From: an uncultured Eubacterium sp.
GTDB taxonomy: Bacteria; Bacillota; Clostridia; Lachnospirales; Lachnospiraceae
DNA length: 24,190 bases
NCBI GenBank assembly: GCA_910584645.1
Contig: CAJUAU010000031.1
Span: 1 to 24,190, forward strand
Direction: 5' to 3'
In this document: in pieces, positions 15,589-24,135 of the stretch
How positions within the stretch are numbered: the stretch's first letter is position 1
How the letters are laid out: the number at the start of each line of letters is the position of its first letter
Made by a program: the position numbers and the translations under genes
Notes under the pieces: model-generated
What the model saw: the letters and a program-made list of their open reading frames with translations, nothing else
What the model was told of the DNA's origin: nothing
Databases searched by the model: none

Positions 15589-15617
15589 GTGCAATAATTC
15601 TGCAAAAGGTGTATAAT
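15589..15617 (+). promoter_or_regulatory. ktrB promoter
   Basis: A perfect TATAAT at 15612-15617, with GTGCAA 17 bases upstream (15589-15594) as a weak -35 box. The predicted start is near 15624, only a few bases before the leader hairpin. Confidence 0.55.
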
Positions 15618-15628
15618 AACTGATACCA

Positions 15629-15684
15629 GGGTCAAAAAGCCATAAGGATATATGCTTGTATATGTCCTTATGGCTTTGGGACCC
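15629..15684 (+). ncRNA. Long hairpin at the 5' end of the ktrB mRNA
   Basis: A 56-base hairpin: GGGTC (15629-15633) pairs with GACCC (15680-15684), a perfect 13-bp stem AAAGCCATAAGGA (15636-15648) pairs with 15665-15677, and about five further base pairs close on a small loop near 15655-15658. It ends 11 bases before AGGAGG (15696-15701), so it leaves the ribosome-binding site free. There is no U-run after it. A stabilising 5' hairpin or protein-binding site is more likely than a terminator. Confidence 0.65.
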
Positions 15685-15709
15685 GCAAAACATATAGGAG
15701 GCCACACCC

Positions 15710-17056
15710 ATGTTATTCTATCAATGGATGCATAAAATCAGTCCTACCCGGATCATCGCCATGAGTTTTATTCTTGTTATATTGACGGGAACTCTCCTGT
15801 TATGCCTTCCCGTATCCTCCCGGAGCGGGCAGTGGACCACCCCTTTGGATGCCCTGTTTACTTCTACCAGTGCAACCTGTGTGACGGGACTGATCATCGC
15901 TGACACCTATACGAACTGGTCCCTCTTTGGGCAGCTGGTCATACTGACCATGATCCAGATCGGCGGCATCGGGCTTATGACAATTATTTCCATGATCTTT
16001 ATTATGATGAAGAAAAAGCTGAACATGCAGGAACGCATGCTTCTGATGCAGGCGGCAGGAAATGTCCAGGTGGGCGGCATGGTCCGTCTCGTCAAGCGGA
16101 TCCTCGCCGGCACTGCCATCTTAGAAGGCATCGGTGCTCTGTTTCTCGCCATCCGGTTCGTTCCGCGGATGGGCTGGGGACAGGGTCTGTACTACGCCGT
16201 ATTCCACTCGGTGTCCGCTTTCTGCAATGCGGGCTTTGACCTGATGGGAAAATACGAACCCTATTCTTCTTTTACCGCCTATCAGGATGACTGGCTGGTA
16301 GGGATGACTCTCGCCCTGCTGATCATTATCGGCGGCATCGGATTTTTAGTATGGGAGGATGTGCTGAAAAACAGGCTTCATTTTACCAGGTATTCCCTCC
16401 ACGCCAAACTGATCCTGATCACCACGGGAATCCTCCTGATCCTGGGAACCGCCGGCTATTTTTTCTTTGAGTCCGGCTATACCATGAAAGGCGACGGCAT
16501 TCCGGAACGGATCATCAAATCCTTTTTTGCTTCTACTACCATGCGTACGGCAGGCTTCAATACCATTGATTACAGCCAGATGTCCCCTTCTTCTGTCCTT
16601 CTCTCCAATGCCCTGATGATGATCGGCGGAAGTCCCGGTTCCACAGCCGGGGGGATCAAGACCACCACCCTGGCGGTTATATTTATCTCCATGGTCACTA
16701 TGTCCCGCGGATATTCCGACAGTACGATATTCAGAAAACGGCTGGGAAAAGATCTGGTGAAGCAGGCTGCAGTGATTGTCATCGTATATCTCGCCTATGT
16801 GATCCTGGGAGCCATGCTGATCTGCCACATAGAAGGCATGGATCTTTCTGTTGTTCAGTTTGAAGTGATCTCCGCCACCTGTACCGTCGGCGTCACCATG
16901 GGGATCACGCCTGCTTTAAGCGCCCTGTCCCACATCATACTGATCCTTCTTATGTACAGCGGGCGCATCGGCGGGTTCACCCTGATGCTGGTATTTGGGG
17001 AATGTGATAAAAAGCCGCCGCTCAAACGGCCAAAGGAAAAAATTCTGATCGGCTGA
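15710..17056 (+). CDS. ktrB: KtrB-like potassium channel subunit (TrkH/KtrB family)
   Basis: Membrane subunit of a K+ uptake system, 448 residues, built from four M1-P-M2 repeats. The four selectivity-filter loops are visible, each with its conserved Gly: SATCVTGL at about 54-61, SAFCNAGFD near 169, TMRTAGFNT near 277 and ATCTVGVTMG near 389. The length fits KtrB better than the longer TrkH. AGGAGG lies 8 bases before the ATG. It is co-directional with ktrA, 67 bases downstream. This is the only plus-strand transcription unit in the window, divergent from rpsO. In Firmicutes KtrAB is commonly controlled by c-di-AMP binding to KtrA; no riboswitch of the ydaO class is evident in the leader. Confidence 0.92.
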   Translation: MLFYQWMHKISPTRIIAMSFILVILTGTLLLCLPVSSRSGQWTTPLDALFTSTSATCVTGLIIADTYTNWSLFGQLVILTMIQIGGIGLMTIISMIFIMMKKKLNMQERMLLMQAAGNVQVGGMVRLVKRILAGTAILEGIGALFLAIRFVPRMGWGQGLYYAVFHSVSAFCNAGFDLMGKYEPYSSFTAYQDDWLVGMTLALLIIIGGIGFLVWEDVLKNRLHFTRYSLHAKLILITTGILLILGTAGYFFFESGYTMKGDGIPERIIKSFFASTTMRTAGFNTIDYSQMSPSSVLLSNALMMIGGSPGSTAGGIKTTTLAVIFISMVTMSRGYSDSTIFRKRLGKDLVKQAAVIVIVYLAYVILGAMLICHIEGMDLSVVQFEVISATCTVGVTMGITPALSALSHIILILLMYSGRIGGFTLMLVFGECDKKPPLKRPKEKILIG

Positions 17057-17123
17057 TCCTATAATAGATCAATCCAAAATAAATCAGATGATATATAAAA
17101 TATCGAAAAGAAAGGAAATCAAA

Positions 17124-17777
17124 ATGAAATCAATCTTAGTAATCGGGATGGGAATGCTGGGGCGCTGCCTTGCGGCAAAAATGCAGGAGTTAGGAAATGA
17201 TGTCATGATCATAGACAAAGACGAGGAAAGGATACAGGAACTCTCCACTATATTTGGCGATGCCATTGCCGGGGACTGCACCAATCCCGCTGTCCTCAAG
17301 AGCATCGGCGTGAACAATTTTGACTACTGTTTTGTAGCTATCGGAGAAGATTTTTATGCCTCCCTGGAGATCACCTCCATTCTCAAAGAACTGGGAGCTT
17401 CCTTTGTGGTGTCCAAGGCAAAACGTCTCCGCCAGGCCGAATTCCTAAAAAAGATCGGGGCTGACGAAGTATTTTACCCGGAAAAAGAGATTGCCGAAAA
17501 ACTCGCGGTCCGCTACAATGCCACAAATATATTTGATTACATTGAACTGACCTCGGATTGTTCGATCTTTGAGATCCCGATCATCCCAGACTGGATCGGC
17601 AAAACCATCATTGATATCAATGTGCGCCAGGAGTACAATGTCAATATCATTGCCATCAAAAACGGACAGTCCATCGATCCCATGCCCAAAGGAGACTATA
17701 CCTTCCAGAAGGATGACCATATCGTTGTGATCGGAAAATCCTCCGATGTATTTAAGCTGTCGGCAAAAACAAACTAA
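17124..17777 (+). CDS. ktrA: KtrA-like potassium uptake regulatory subunit (RCK domains)
   Basis: A 217-residue cytoplasmic gating ring subunit. The N-terminal RCK domain begins with the Rossmann motif GMGMLG (8-13), and an acidic residue at the end of the second strand (IIDKDEE) binds the adenosine ribose. It spans about 1-120. A C-terminal RCK_C domain (about 135-215) is the usual c-di-AMP site in Firmicute KtrA. The ATG at 17124 is preferred because AAAGGAA precedes it and the Rossmann fold starts immediately; an ATG at 17088 would add 12 residues. It ends only 8 bases from the convergent carB stop codon. Confidence 0.92.
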   Translation: MKSILVIGMGMLGRCLAAKMQELGNDVMIIDKDEERIQELSTIFGDAIAGDCTNPAVLKSIGVNNFDYCFVAIGEDFYASLEITSILKELGASFVVSKAKRLRQAEFLKKIGADEVFYPEKEIAEKLAVRYNATNIFDYIELTSDCSIFEIPIIPDWIGKTIIDINVRQEYNVNIIAIKNGQSIDPMPKGDYTFQKDDHIVVIGKSSDVFKLSAKTN

Positions 17778-17785
17778 TGTTTCTC

Positions 17786-20700
17786 CTAACGTCCCTCGAT
17801 GGCTGCAATATCGATCAGTGACATCTGGGTCTTATCCACATGTTCCAGGGAAGTCAGCAGGGCATCTGCCGTGTCCAGGGAGGTGAGACAGGTGACCCCT
17901 GTCTCGATGGAAGTCCGCCGGATCAGGAAACCATCGTGGGAATGCTCTCCCTGCTTGGGAATATCGATCACCAGATCGATCTCGTGTTCCAGTAACAGAT
18001 CCATCAGCGTCGGCGCCTCCTGCTCGATCTTATTGATGCCGATCACCTCAACGCCCGCCCTGGCAAGAGCTTTTTTTGTTCCTAAAGTAGCATAGATCTC
18101 ATACCCCAGGGCAAGAAAACGCCTGGCGATGGGAACTGCATTTTCCTGTTCCGGGGTACGCACTGTGAGGATCATTTTTTTGTGCCGGGGCAGATTGATG
18201 CCGGCACCAAGAAATGCCTTTGTCAGTGCCTCATTAAAGGTTTTGGCAATACCGAGACACTCTCCGGTGGATTTCATCTCTGGTCCCAGGCTGATCTCGG
18301 CGCCACGGAGCTTTTCAAAGGAAAATACCGGCATCTTAATAGCGATATAATCTGCCTTTTTCGCCAGCCCTGTCTCATATCCAAGTTCTCTGATCTTTGC
18401 TCCCAGGATCACCTGGGAAGCCAGCTTCACAATAGGGATCCCTGTCACCTTGCTGATATAGGGCACCGTCCGGGAAGAACGGGGATTGACCTCGATCACA
18501 TAGACTTCCTCCTGATACACGATAAACTGTATGTTTATCAGTCCGATGACATGGAGGGATCTGGCGAGCTTTCTCGTATAATCCACCAGCACCTCCTGAA
18601 TCTCCGGTTTGATGCTCTGCGCCGGATAGACGGAGATGCTGTCTCCTGAGTGGATCCCAGCGCGCTCGATGTGTTCCATAATACCAGGTATGAGTATATC
18701 TTCACCATCACACACAGCATCCACTTCTACCTCTTTCCCCATCAGGTACTTATCCACAAGGATCGGATGTTCCTGTACATGGCGGTTGATGATAGACATA
18801 AATTCTATGATGTCATCGTCGTTGATGGCGATCTGCATCCCCTGGCCTCCCAGCACATAAGAGGGACGCACCAGTACCGGATAGCCCAGCTCATTTGCAG
18901 CCTCCAGCGCCTCTTCGGTGGTAAACACAGTATGCCCCTTCGGCCTCGGGATCCCGCACTCCTCCAGAATCTGGTCAAACAGCTCTCTGTCCTCTGCGGC
19001 ATCCACATTTTCCGCACTGGTTCCAAGGATGGGAACTCCCATCTCCATCAGCGCCTGGGTGAGCTTGATGGCGGTCTGCCCGCCAAACTGTACGACAGCT
19101 CCGTCGGGCTTTTCCAGATCTACGATATTTTCCACATCTTCCGGTGTCAGCGGCTCAAAATACAGTTTATTTGCCACATCAAAATCCGTACTTACGGTCT
19201 CTGGATTGTTATTTACGATAATGGTCTCATAACCGCTCTGTTCCAGCGACCAGGCACTGTGTACCGAACAAAAATCAAATTCGATGCCCTGGCCGATGCG
19301 TATAGGGCCGGAGCCAAGCACCATCACCTTTTTCTTTGTTTTCGCCGCATCCGCCTCGCACTCACTGCCAAAGCAGCTGTAATAATAGGGTGTCGCCGCC
19401 TCGAATTCCGCCGCGCAGGTATCCACCATCTTAAAGGCGGCGGTAATGCCGCCTGCAATGCGCAGGTCATGGACTTCCCGCTCCGTCATCCCGGCATAGC
19501 CGGCGATGACCTTATCGGGGAACTCAATCCGCTTTGCCTCCGCGAGAAGGTCCGTCGTCAGCGGTTCACTCTTAAGACGCTGCTCCATCTCTACCAGGAT
19601 CGCTATCTTATCGATAAACCAGCGGTCGATCTTTGTGATCTCATGAATCTCATCATAGGCCGCTCCCTTTCGGATCAGTTCCGCTATGATAAAAATCCTC
19701 CGGTCATCCACGATACGGACACGCTCTAACAGCTCCTCTTTGGAGCGGTCCGTATATCTGCCGGTATCCAGGCTGTCGATATGCTGTTCCAGGGAACGCA
19801 GCGCCTTCATCAGAGCCCCTTCAAAATTGGTACAGATGCTCATAACCTCTCCCGTGGCCTTCATCTGGGTGGTCAGAGTCCTCTTTGCCTTGATAAACTT
19901 GTCAAAAGGTAATCTTGGGATTTTCACTACACAATAATCCAGCGCCGGCTCGAAGCTGGCGAAAGTCTTGCCAGTGATGGCATTGGGGATCTCATCCAGA
20001 GTATAGCCCAGGGCGATCTTCGCCGCCACCTTGGCAATGGGATATCCCGTGGCTTTTGAAGCAAGGGCGGAAGAACGGCTGACTCTCGGATTTACTTCGA
20101 TGACACAATACTCGAAAGATTCCGGATGGAGGGCAAACTGTACGTTGCAGCCTCCGGTAATGTTCAGTTCGGTGATGATATTTAACGCCGAAGAGCGGAG
20201 CATCTGATATTCTTTGTCCGACAAGGTCTGGGATGGTGCCACCACAATGCTGTCTCCAGTATGGACGCCCACAGGATCGAGATTTTCCATATTGCAGACC
20301 GTGATACAGTTGCCTCCGGCATCCCGCATCACCTCATACTCGATCTCCTTCCAGCCGGCGATACAGCGCTCGATGAGGCACTGCCCCACCCGGGAGAGAC
20401 GCAGGCCATTCGCACAGATCTCCCTCAGCTCTTCCTCAGTGCCGGCGATGCCGCCCCCGCTGCCCCCCAGGGTATAGGCGGGACGGATCACCACCGGATA
20501 GCCGATGGTGTTTGTAAATGCCACCGCATCTTCCACAGTCTCCACTACTTCACTGGCGGCGATGGGCTCTCCGATCTTTTCCATGGTCTGTTTAAATTCC
20601 AGACGGTCCTCGGCTTTTTTGATCGTCAGGGAGGTAGTTCCTATTAATCGAACTTTCTCTTCTTCCAGAAATCCGCATTCCTCCAGCTCCATGGCAATAT

Positions 20701-20989
20701 TCAGTGCCGCCTGGCCCCCCAGCGTAGGCAGGACGCTGTCTGGCTTTTCCTTCCGGATCAGATTTTTTACTACATCCACCGTCAGCGGCTCGATATAAAC
20801 CTTGTCCGCGATATCCTTATCCGTCATGATGGTAGCAGGATTTGAGTTGATGAGAACAACCTCCATCCCCTCTTCTTTCAGGGAACGGCATGCCTGGGTT
20901 CCTGCATAATCAAATTCTGCCGCCTGTCCGATGACGATCGGACCGGAGCCGATCACCAAAACCTTTTGTATTCCTTCCATCTTAGGCAT
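17786..20989 (-). CDS. carB: Carbamoyl-phosphate synthase large subunit
   Basis: 1067 residues, full length. It uses bicarbonate, two ATP and ammonia delivered from CarA to make carbamoyl phosphate for pyrimidine and arginine synthesis. Two homologous halves are clear: the first opens with GSGPIVIGQAAEFDYAGTQA near residue 14, the second with GSGPIRIGQGIEFDF near 559, each containing an ATP-grasp domain. The C-terminal MGS-like domain (from about 940, IARRFLALGYEIYATLGTKKA) is the site of allosteric control by nucleotides or ornithine. It starts one base after the carA stop codon, so translation is tightly coupled. No terminator is seen in the 8-base gap to ktrA. Confidence 0.97.
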   Translation of the reverse strand: MPKMEGIQKVLVIGSGPIVIGQAAEFDYAGTQACRSLKEEGMEVVLINSNPATIMTDKDIADKVYIEPLTVDVVKNLIRKEKPDSVLPTLGGQAALNIAMELEECGFLEEEKVRLIGTTSLTIKKAEDRLEFKQTMEKIGEPIAASEVVETVEDAVAFTNTIGYPVVIRPAYTLGGSGGGIAGTEEELREICANGLRLSRVGQCLIERCIAGWKEIEYEVMRDAGGNCITVCNMENLDPVGVHTGDSIVVAPSQTLSDKEYQMLRSSALNIITELNITGGCNVQFALHPESFEYCVIEVNPRVSRSSALASKATGYPIAKVAAKIALGYTLDEIPNAITGKTFASFEPALDYCVVKIPRLPFDKFIKAKRTLTTQMKATGEVMSICTNFEGALMKALRSLEQHIDSLDTGRYTDRSKEELLERVRIVDDRRIFIIAELIRKGAAYDEIHEITKIDRWFIDKIAILVEMEQRLKSEPLTTDLLAEAKRIEFPDKVIAGYAGMTEREVHDLRIAGGITAAFKMVDTCAAEFEAATPYYYSCFGSECEADAAKTKKKVMVLGSGPIRIGQGIEFDFCSVHSAWSLEQSGYETIIVNNNPETVSTDFDVANKLYFEPLTPEDVENIVDLEKPDGAVVQFGGQTAIKLTQALMEMGVPILGTSAENVDAAEDRELFDQILEECGIPRPKGHTVFTTEEALEAANELGYPVLVRPSYVLGGQGMQIAINDDDIIEFMSIINRHVQEHPILVDKYLMGKEVEVDAVCDGEDILIPGIMEHIERAGIHSGDSISVYPAQSIKPEIQEVLVDYTRKLARSLHVIGLINIQFIVYQEEVYVIEVNPRSSRTVPYISKVTGIPIVKLASQVILGAKIRELGYETGLAKKADYIAIKMPVFSFEKLRGAEISLGPEMKSTGECLGIAKTFNEALTKAFLGAGINLPRHKKMILTVRTPEQENAVPIARRFLALGYEIYATLGTKKALARAGVEVIGINKIEQEAPTLMDLLLEHEIDLVIDIPKQGEHSHDGFLIRRTSIETGVTCLTSLDTADALLTSLEHVDKTQMSLIDIAAIEGR

Positions 20990-20990
20990 A

Positions 20991-22094
20991 TCACGCTTCC
21001 TCCTTCATCATACTCATAAACCGCTCAAATAATATCTCGGAATCCTTTGGCCCGGCACATGCCTCCGGGTGGAACTGCACCGTAAAAATATTTTTTCCTA
21101 CATACCGCAGGCCCTCCACAGTGCCGTCGTTCACATTGATAAAGGCAGTCTCCGCCACTCCCTCCGGGATGGTATCCTCTTTTACCACATACCCGTGGTT
21201 CTGGGATGAAATGTAGACTCTCCCGGTCTCCAGATCTTTCACCGGGTGATTGGCGCCCCGGTGTCCATACTTCATCTTCTCGGTATCCGCCCCCATGGCA
21301 AGGGCCATCAGCTGGTGCCCAAGACAGATGGCAAAGATTGGTACCTCCGAGGCATAAAGGGTTTTCAGATTCCCGATCACTTCCCCGCAGTCCTTTGGAT
21401 CCCCCGGACCATTAGTGATCATGATCCCATCGGGATTCCCCGCCAGAATATCCTCCGCCTTCGTCCGCGCGGGATAGATCGTCACCTCACAGCCCCGCTT
21501 CAGCAGGCATCTGGCAATATTAAATTTTGTCCCTACGTCAAGAATAGCAACCTTCTTTGTGACCGGAATGCTGCTATCTGTATCGAAATCCCCCGGTTGG
21601 CAGGATACAACTTCTTTTGTTGTCACCCTGTCCACAACGCCGAGGACACTATATTGTTTTAACTGACTGGTAACGGCATCCAGATCATAGTCTGCATTGG
21701 TGGTGATCAAGCCATTCATCGTTCCCTTTTCCCTCAGGATCTTGGTGAGGGCGCGGGTATCAATGCCTTCGATTCCTGGAATATCCTGCTCCACCAGAAA
21801 TTCCTGGACACTCTGCTCATCCCGGAAATTGCTGCTGAGCCTGGACAATTCACGGACAATAAAACCATCCACACTGGATTTTTCCGACTCCATATCCCTC
21901 CGGCATATGCCATAATTACCAATGAGAGGATAGGTCATTGCTACTGCCTGTCCTGCGTAACTGGGATCTGTCAGCACTTCCAGATAACCGGTCATGGAAG
22001 TGTTAAATACGATCTCACTGATCACTTCCCTTTTACTTCCGATACTTTTTCCGGTAAATACGGTTCCATCTTCCAGAATCAAATAAGCTTTCAT
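20991..22094 (-). CDS. carA: Carbamoyl-phosphate synthase small subunit (glutaminase)
   Basis: A 367-residue glutaminase subunit that releases ammonia from glutamine for CarB. The class-I glutamine amidotransferase domain has the nucleophile C257 in FAICLGHQL and the H342/E344 pair in FHPEACAGP. The N-terminal CPSase domain opens with LILEDGTVFTG. The ATG at 22094 is chosen because GGAGG lies 6-7 bases upstream; an ATG at 22112 would overlap the preceding stop codon and add six residues. It follows the ANTAR gene by 17 bases, tying a glutamine-consuming enzyme to a GS-like/ANTAR pair. Confidence 0.97.
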   Translation of the reverse strand: MKAYLILEDGTVFTGKSIGSKREVISEIVFNTSMTGYLEVLTDPSYAGQAVAMTYPLIGNYGICRRDMESEKSSVDGFIVRELSRLSSNFRDEQSVQEFLVEQDIPGIEGIDTRALTKILREKGTMNGLITTNADYDLDAVTSQLKQYSVLGVVDRVTTKEVVSCQPGDFDTDSSIPVTKKVAILDVGTKFNIARCLLKRGCEVTIYPARTKAEDILAGNPDGIMITNGPGDPKDCGEVIGNLKTLYASEVPIFAICLGHQLMALAMGADTEKMKYGHRGANHPVKDLETGRVYISSQNHGYVVKEDTIPEGVAETAFINVNDGTVEGLRYVGKNIFTVQFHPEACAGPKDSEILFERFMSMMKEEA

Positions 22095-22111
22095 ATATTG
22101 CCTCCATTCCA

Positions 22112-22654
22112 TTATTCAAACGCCAGGATCATTTCCGCTGTTTCCACCAGATTATTTCCACTGTCCATACTGAGCTTCTGGATATATTTGTGCGCATCCT
22201 TTTCTGTCATCTGGTTGCGCTCCATCAAAAGAGCTTTCGCCGCATCAATGGTTTTTTGTTCCTCCGCCGACCGCCTTTTCGGCAGCTTTTTCTTCCGCCG
22301 CTTCAATTCCCTGGCGAGATCCATGGTCATCATATGTACGGTATTGATCAGCTCCCGGGAGTGAAGCGGCATGGACAGGCATACGATCTCCTGGCTGTAG
22401 CAGTCCTCCAGTCTGGCAGGGCTTGCCACCAGAAGCATGGAAAATTCTCTGGGCAGATAGCCGAACAATTCACTGTAGTGCATATCCGGCAGTTTATAAC
22501 CGCTGATCACAATACCCCCATCGGAATCATTTGCCACGCTGATCACCTGGGACGCACTATTACAGGCAAATATATCATCAAAACCACCGCGGTTCAAAAC
22601 GTTTTTTATTTTTTTTGCATCCTCCAGTTTCTGAAATGCGACAAGGATCCGCAT
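22112..22654 (-). CDS. ANTAR-domain RNA-binding antiterminator with degenerate receiver
   Basis: A 180-residue regulator. Residues 1-105 resemble a response-regulator receiver but lack its key residues: no acidic pair after the first strand (FQKLED), Gly52 in VISGYKLPDM where the phospho-Asp should be, and Met95 in place of the conserved Lys before Pro96. Phosphorylation is therefore unlikely. Residues about 118-178 form an ANTAR domain (AAKALLMERNQMTEKDAHKY, then ETAEMIL), an RNA-binding fold that stabilises two-hairpin antiterminators. The AGGAGG before the ATG is about 12 bases away, longer than usual. A GS gene followed by such a regulator is known in Clostridium (glnA-glnR/nitR). Here the pair also precedes carAB, 17 bases downstream. 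Confidence 0.88.
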   Translation of the reverse strand: MRILVAFQKLEDAKKIKNVLNRGGFDDIFACNSASQVISVANDSDGGIVISGYKLPDMHYSELFGYLPREFSMLLVASPARLEDCYSQEIVCLSMPLHSRELINTVHMMTMDLARELKRRKKKLPKRRSAEEQKTIDAAKALLMERNQMTEKDAHKYIQKLSMDSGNNLVETAEMILAFE

Positions 22655-22688
22655 GGCAGATATTCACCTCCTACTGTACCTATATACA

Positions 22689-24002
22689 CTATACGCGGTG
22701 GAGATATTTTTCCACCTCCCAGGCTGTCACTTGTCTTGAAAATTCCTCCCATTCTTCTTTCTTTTCATTGATAATGATCTCAGAGAGGGTTTTTCCGAAC
22801 ACATTCTGCAAAAATGTATCTTCTTCAAAAGCATGGATTGCCTCCTGCAGCGTTCTCGGCAGAATGTCAAACCGGGGATCCTGTTCCCTGCTGACATCAT
22901 CCATGCTCACCGGCGGTTCCAGTTTTTCACGGACCCCCTCCAGCCCGGCGGCCAGACAGCCCGCCAGCACTAGGTAGGGATTGCTGGCTCCATCGGGACT
23001 CCGCAGCACCACCCTGGGACCGATCGCCCCTACGTTGGTAATGCGGATCAGGGGCGTCCTGCTGGTGCGGGACCAGGTGATCTCTACCGGTGCATTGTAG
23101 CCCGGCACCAGCCGTTTATAGGAATTTATGATAGGATTATTAATCAGGGTCAGCCCCTTGATATGACGGATGATACCTGCCATAAAATGATACGCCGTTT
23201 TACTCATGCCATCCGCCGCATTCTCGTCGGCAAATATATTATCCCCATCTTTGCTCAAAAACATGTTAAGCATCATGGCAGATCCCTTTAAACCATATCT
23301 GGGCTTTGGCATAAAGGTAGCATGCAGTCCATGCCGTTTCGCCACCGTGCGGACCGTCAGCTTAAAGGTCATGATGTTGTCTGCAGTGCGCAGTCCCTCG
23401 TCACACATAAAGTCGATGCAGTGCTGCGCCACTTCGTTGGAATGGTAAGAACACTCCATGACAAAGCCCATCTCCTCCAGGGAAAGTATCATGTCACGCC
23501 TCGCATTTTCCCCGGAATCCAGTGGCCCGATATCAAAAAATCCGCCCTTTTCCATGGAATTCGTCGTGGGCTGTCCGTTCTCATCGGTATCGAAAAGGAA
23601 AAACTGGCTTTCCGGCCCCACATGGAAAGAAAATCCCTCTCTCTCCGCCTCCGCCGCTGCTTTTTTTAATATATATCTCGGATCTGCCTCATAGGGCGTG
23701 CCGTCCGGATTGAGCACATCGCAGATAAATCTCGCCACCCGTCCTCTCTGGGGCCTCCAGGGAAAAATGGTAAAGGTATCCAGATCCGGAGCCAGGATAA
23801 ATTCTGATAATTCCTTCGTGTCATATCCCTGAATGGCGGCTCCGTCAAACATACAGCGGTTGTTCAGGATCTGGTCGAGATGATCGCTGGTCATCGCCAC
23901 ATTTTTTAACCCGCCGAAACTGTCCACAAACTGCAGACGGATAAATCCCACATCTTCCTCCTCCACTAACCGTATAATGTCCTGTTTGGTATAATTTGCC
24001 AT
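22689..24002 (-). CDS. Type I glutamine-synthetase-like protein, probably catalytically inactive
   Basis: 437 residues, aligning end to end with Bacillus subtilis GlnA (444, compared from memory) at a constant offset of minus one through the central region. The fold motifs are kept (IRLQFVDSFG, MFDG, RFICD.LNPDGTPYE, GLHATFMPKP, NSYKRLVPGY, RSPD.ASNPYL). The active site is not. The metal ligands E134, E189, E196, H245 and E333 become Q133, S188, C195, M244 and V332; only E131 (E132 in Bacillus) remains. The glutamate-flap E304 is N303 and the NGSGMH signature is KGSAMM. D52 of MFDG and R315/R334 persist. The gene is intact, with AGGAGG 7 bases before the ATG, and heads an operon with the ANTAR gene and carAB. 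A sensor or scaffold role is inferred; it should not be called an active GlnA. Confidence 0.85.
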   Translation of the reverse strand: MANYTKQDIIRLVEEEDVGFIRLQFVDSFGGLKNVAMTSDHLDQILNNRCMFDGAAIQGYDTKELSEFILAPDLDTFTIFPWRPQRGRVARFICDVLNPDGTPYEADPRYILKKAAAEAEREGFSFHVGPESQFFLFDTDENGQPTTNSMEKGGFFDIGPLDSGENARRDMILSLEEMGFVMECSYHSNEVAQHCIDFMCDEGLRTADNIMTFKLTVRTVAKRHGLHATFMPKPRYGLKGSAMMLNMFLSKDGDNIFADENAADGMSKTAYHFMAGIIRHIKGLTLINNPIINSYKRLVPGYNAPVEITWSRTSRTPLIRITNVGAIGPRVVLRSPDGASNPYLVLAGCLAAGLEGVREKLEPPVSMDDVSREQDPRFDILPRTLQEAIHAFEEDTFLQNVFGKTLSEIIINEKKEEWEEFSRQVTAWEVEKYLHRV

Positions 24003-24058
24003 TTCTTATCCTCCTATTTCCACAATTCCTGAATCTCTTCCCCAATCCATTTCACTTC

Positions 24059-24113
24059 AAGTTACCTTTAATTTAAGTTCGAGTAACCCATCAGATCCTC
24101 GTCTACTTCTCTC
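24059..24113. repeat. Direct repeat, copy 1
   Basis: A 55-base unit beginning AAGTTACCTTTAATTTAAG and ending CTACTTCTCTC. It is identical to 24136-24190. The copies are 77 bases apart, start to start. Each contains GTTAC...GTAAC inverted elements. Position: 57 bases upstream of the GS-like start codon. Confidence 0.9.
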
Positions 24114-24135
24114 GCCATCTCACCAGGTTACCTTT

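Noticed and set aside
15624..15709. c-di-AMP (ydaO-type) riboswitch ahead of ktrB
   Set aside because: The leader is a single simple hairpin of about 56 bases, too short and lacking the multi-helix pseudo-symmetric core.
18650..19729. A 359-codon plus-strand open frame antisense to carB
   Set aside because: Shadow of a strongly conserved gene; no start signal and no family resemblance.
22689..24002. Ordinary active glnA
   Set aside because: Five metal-ligand positions and the glutamate-flap residue are substituted despite good alignment on both sides of each.
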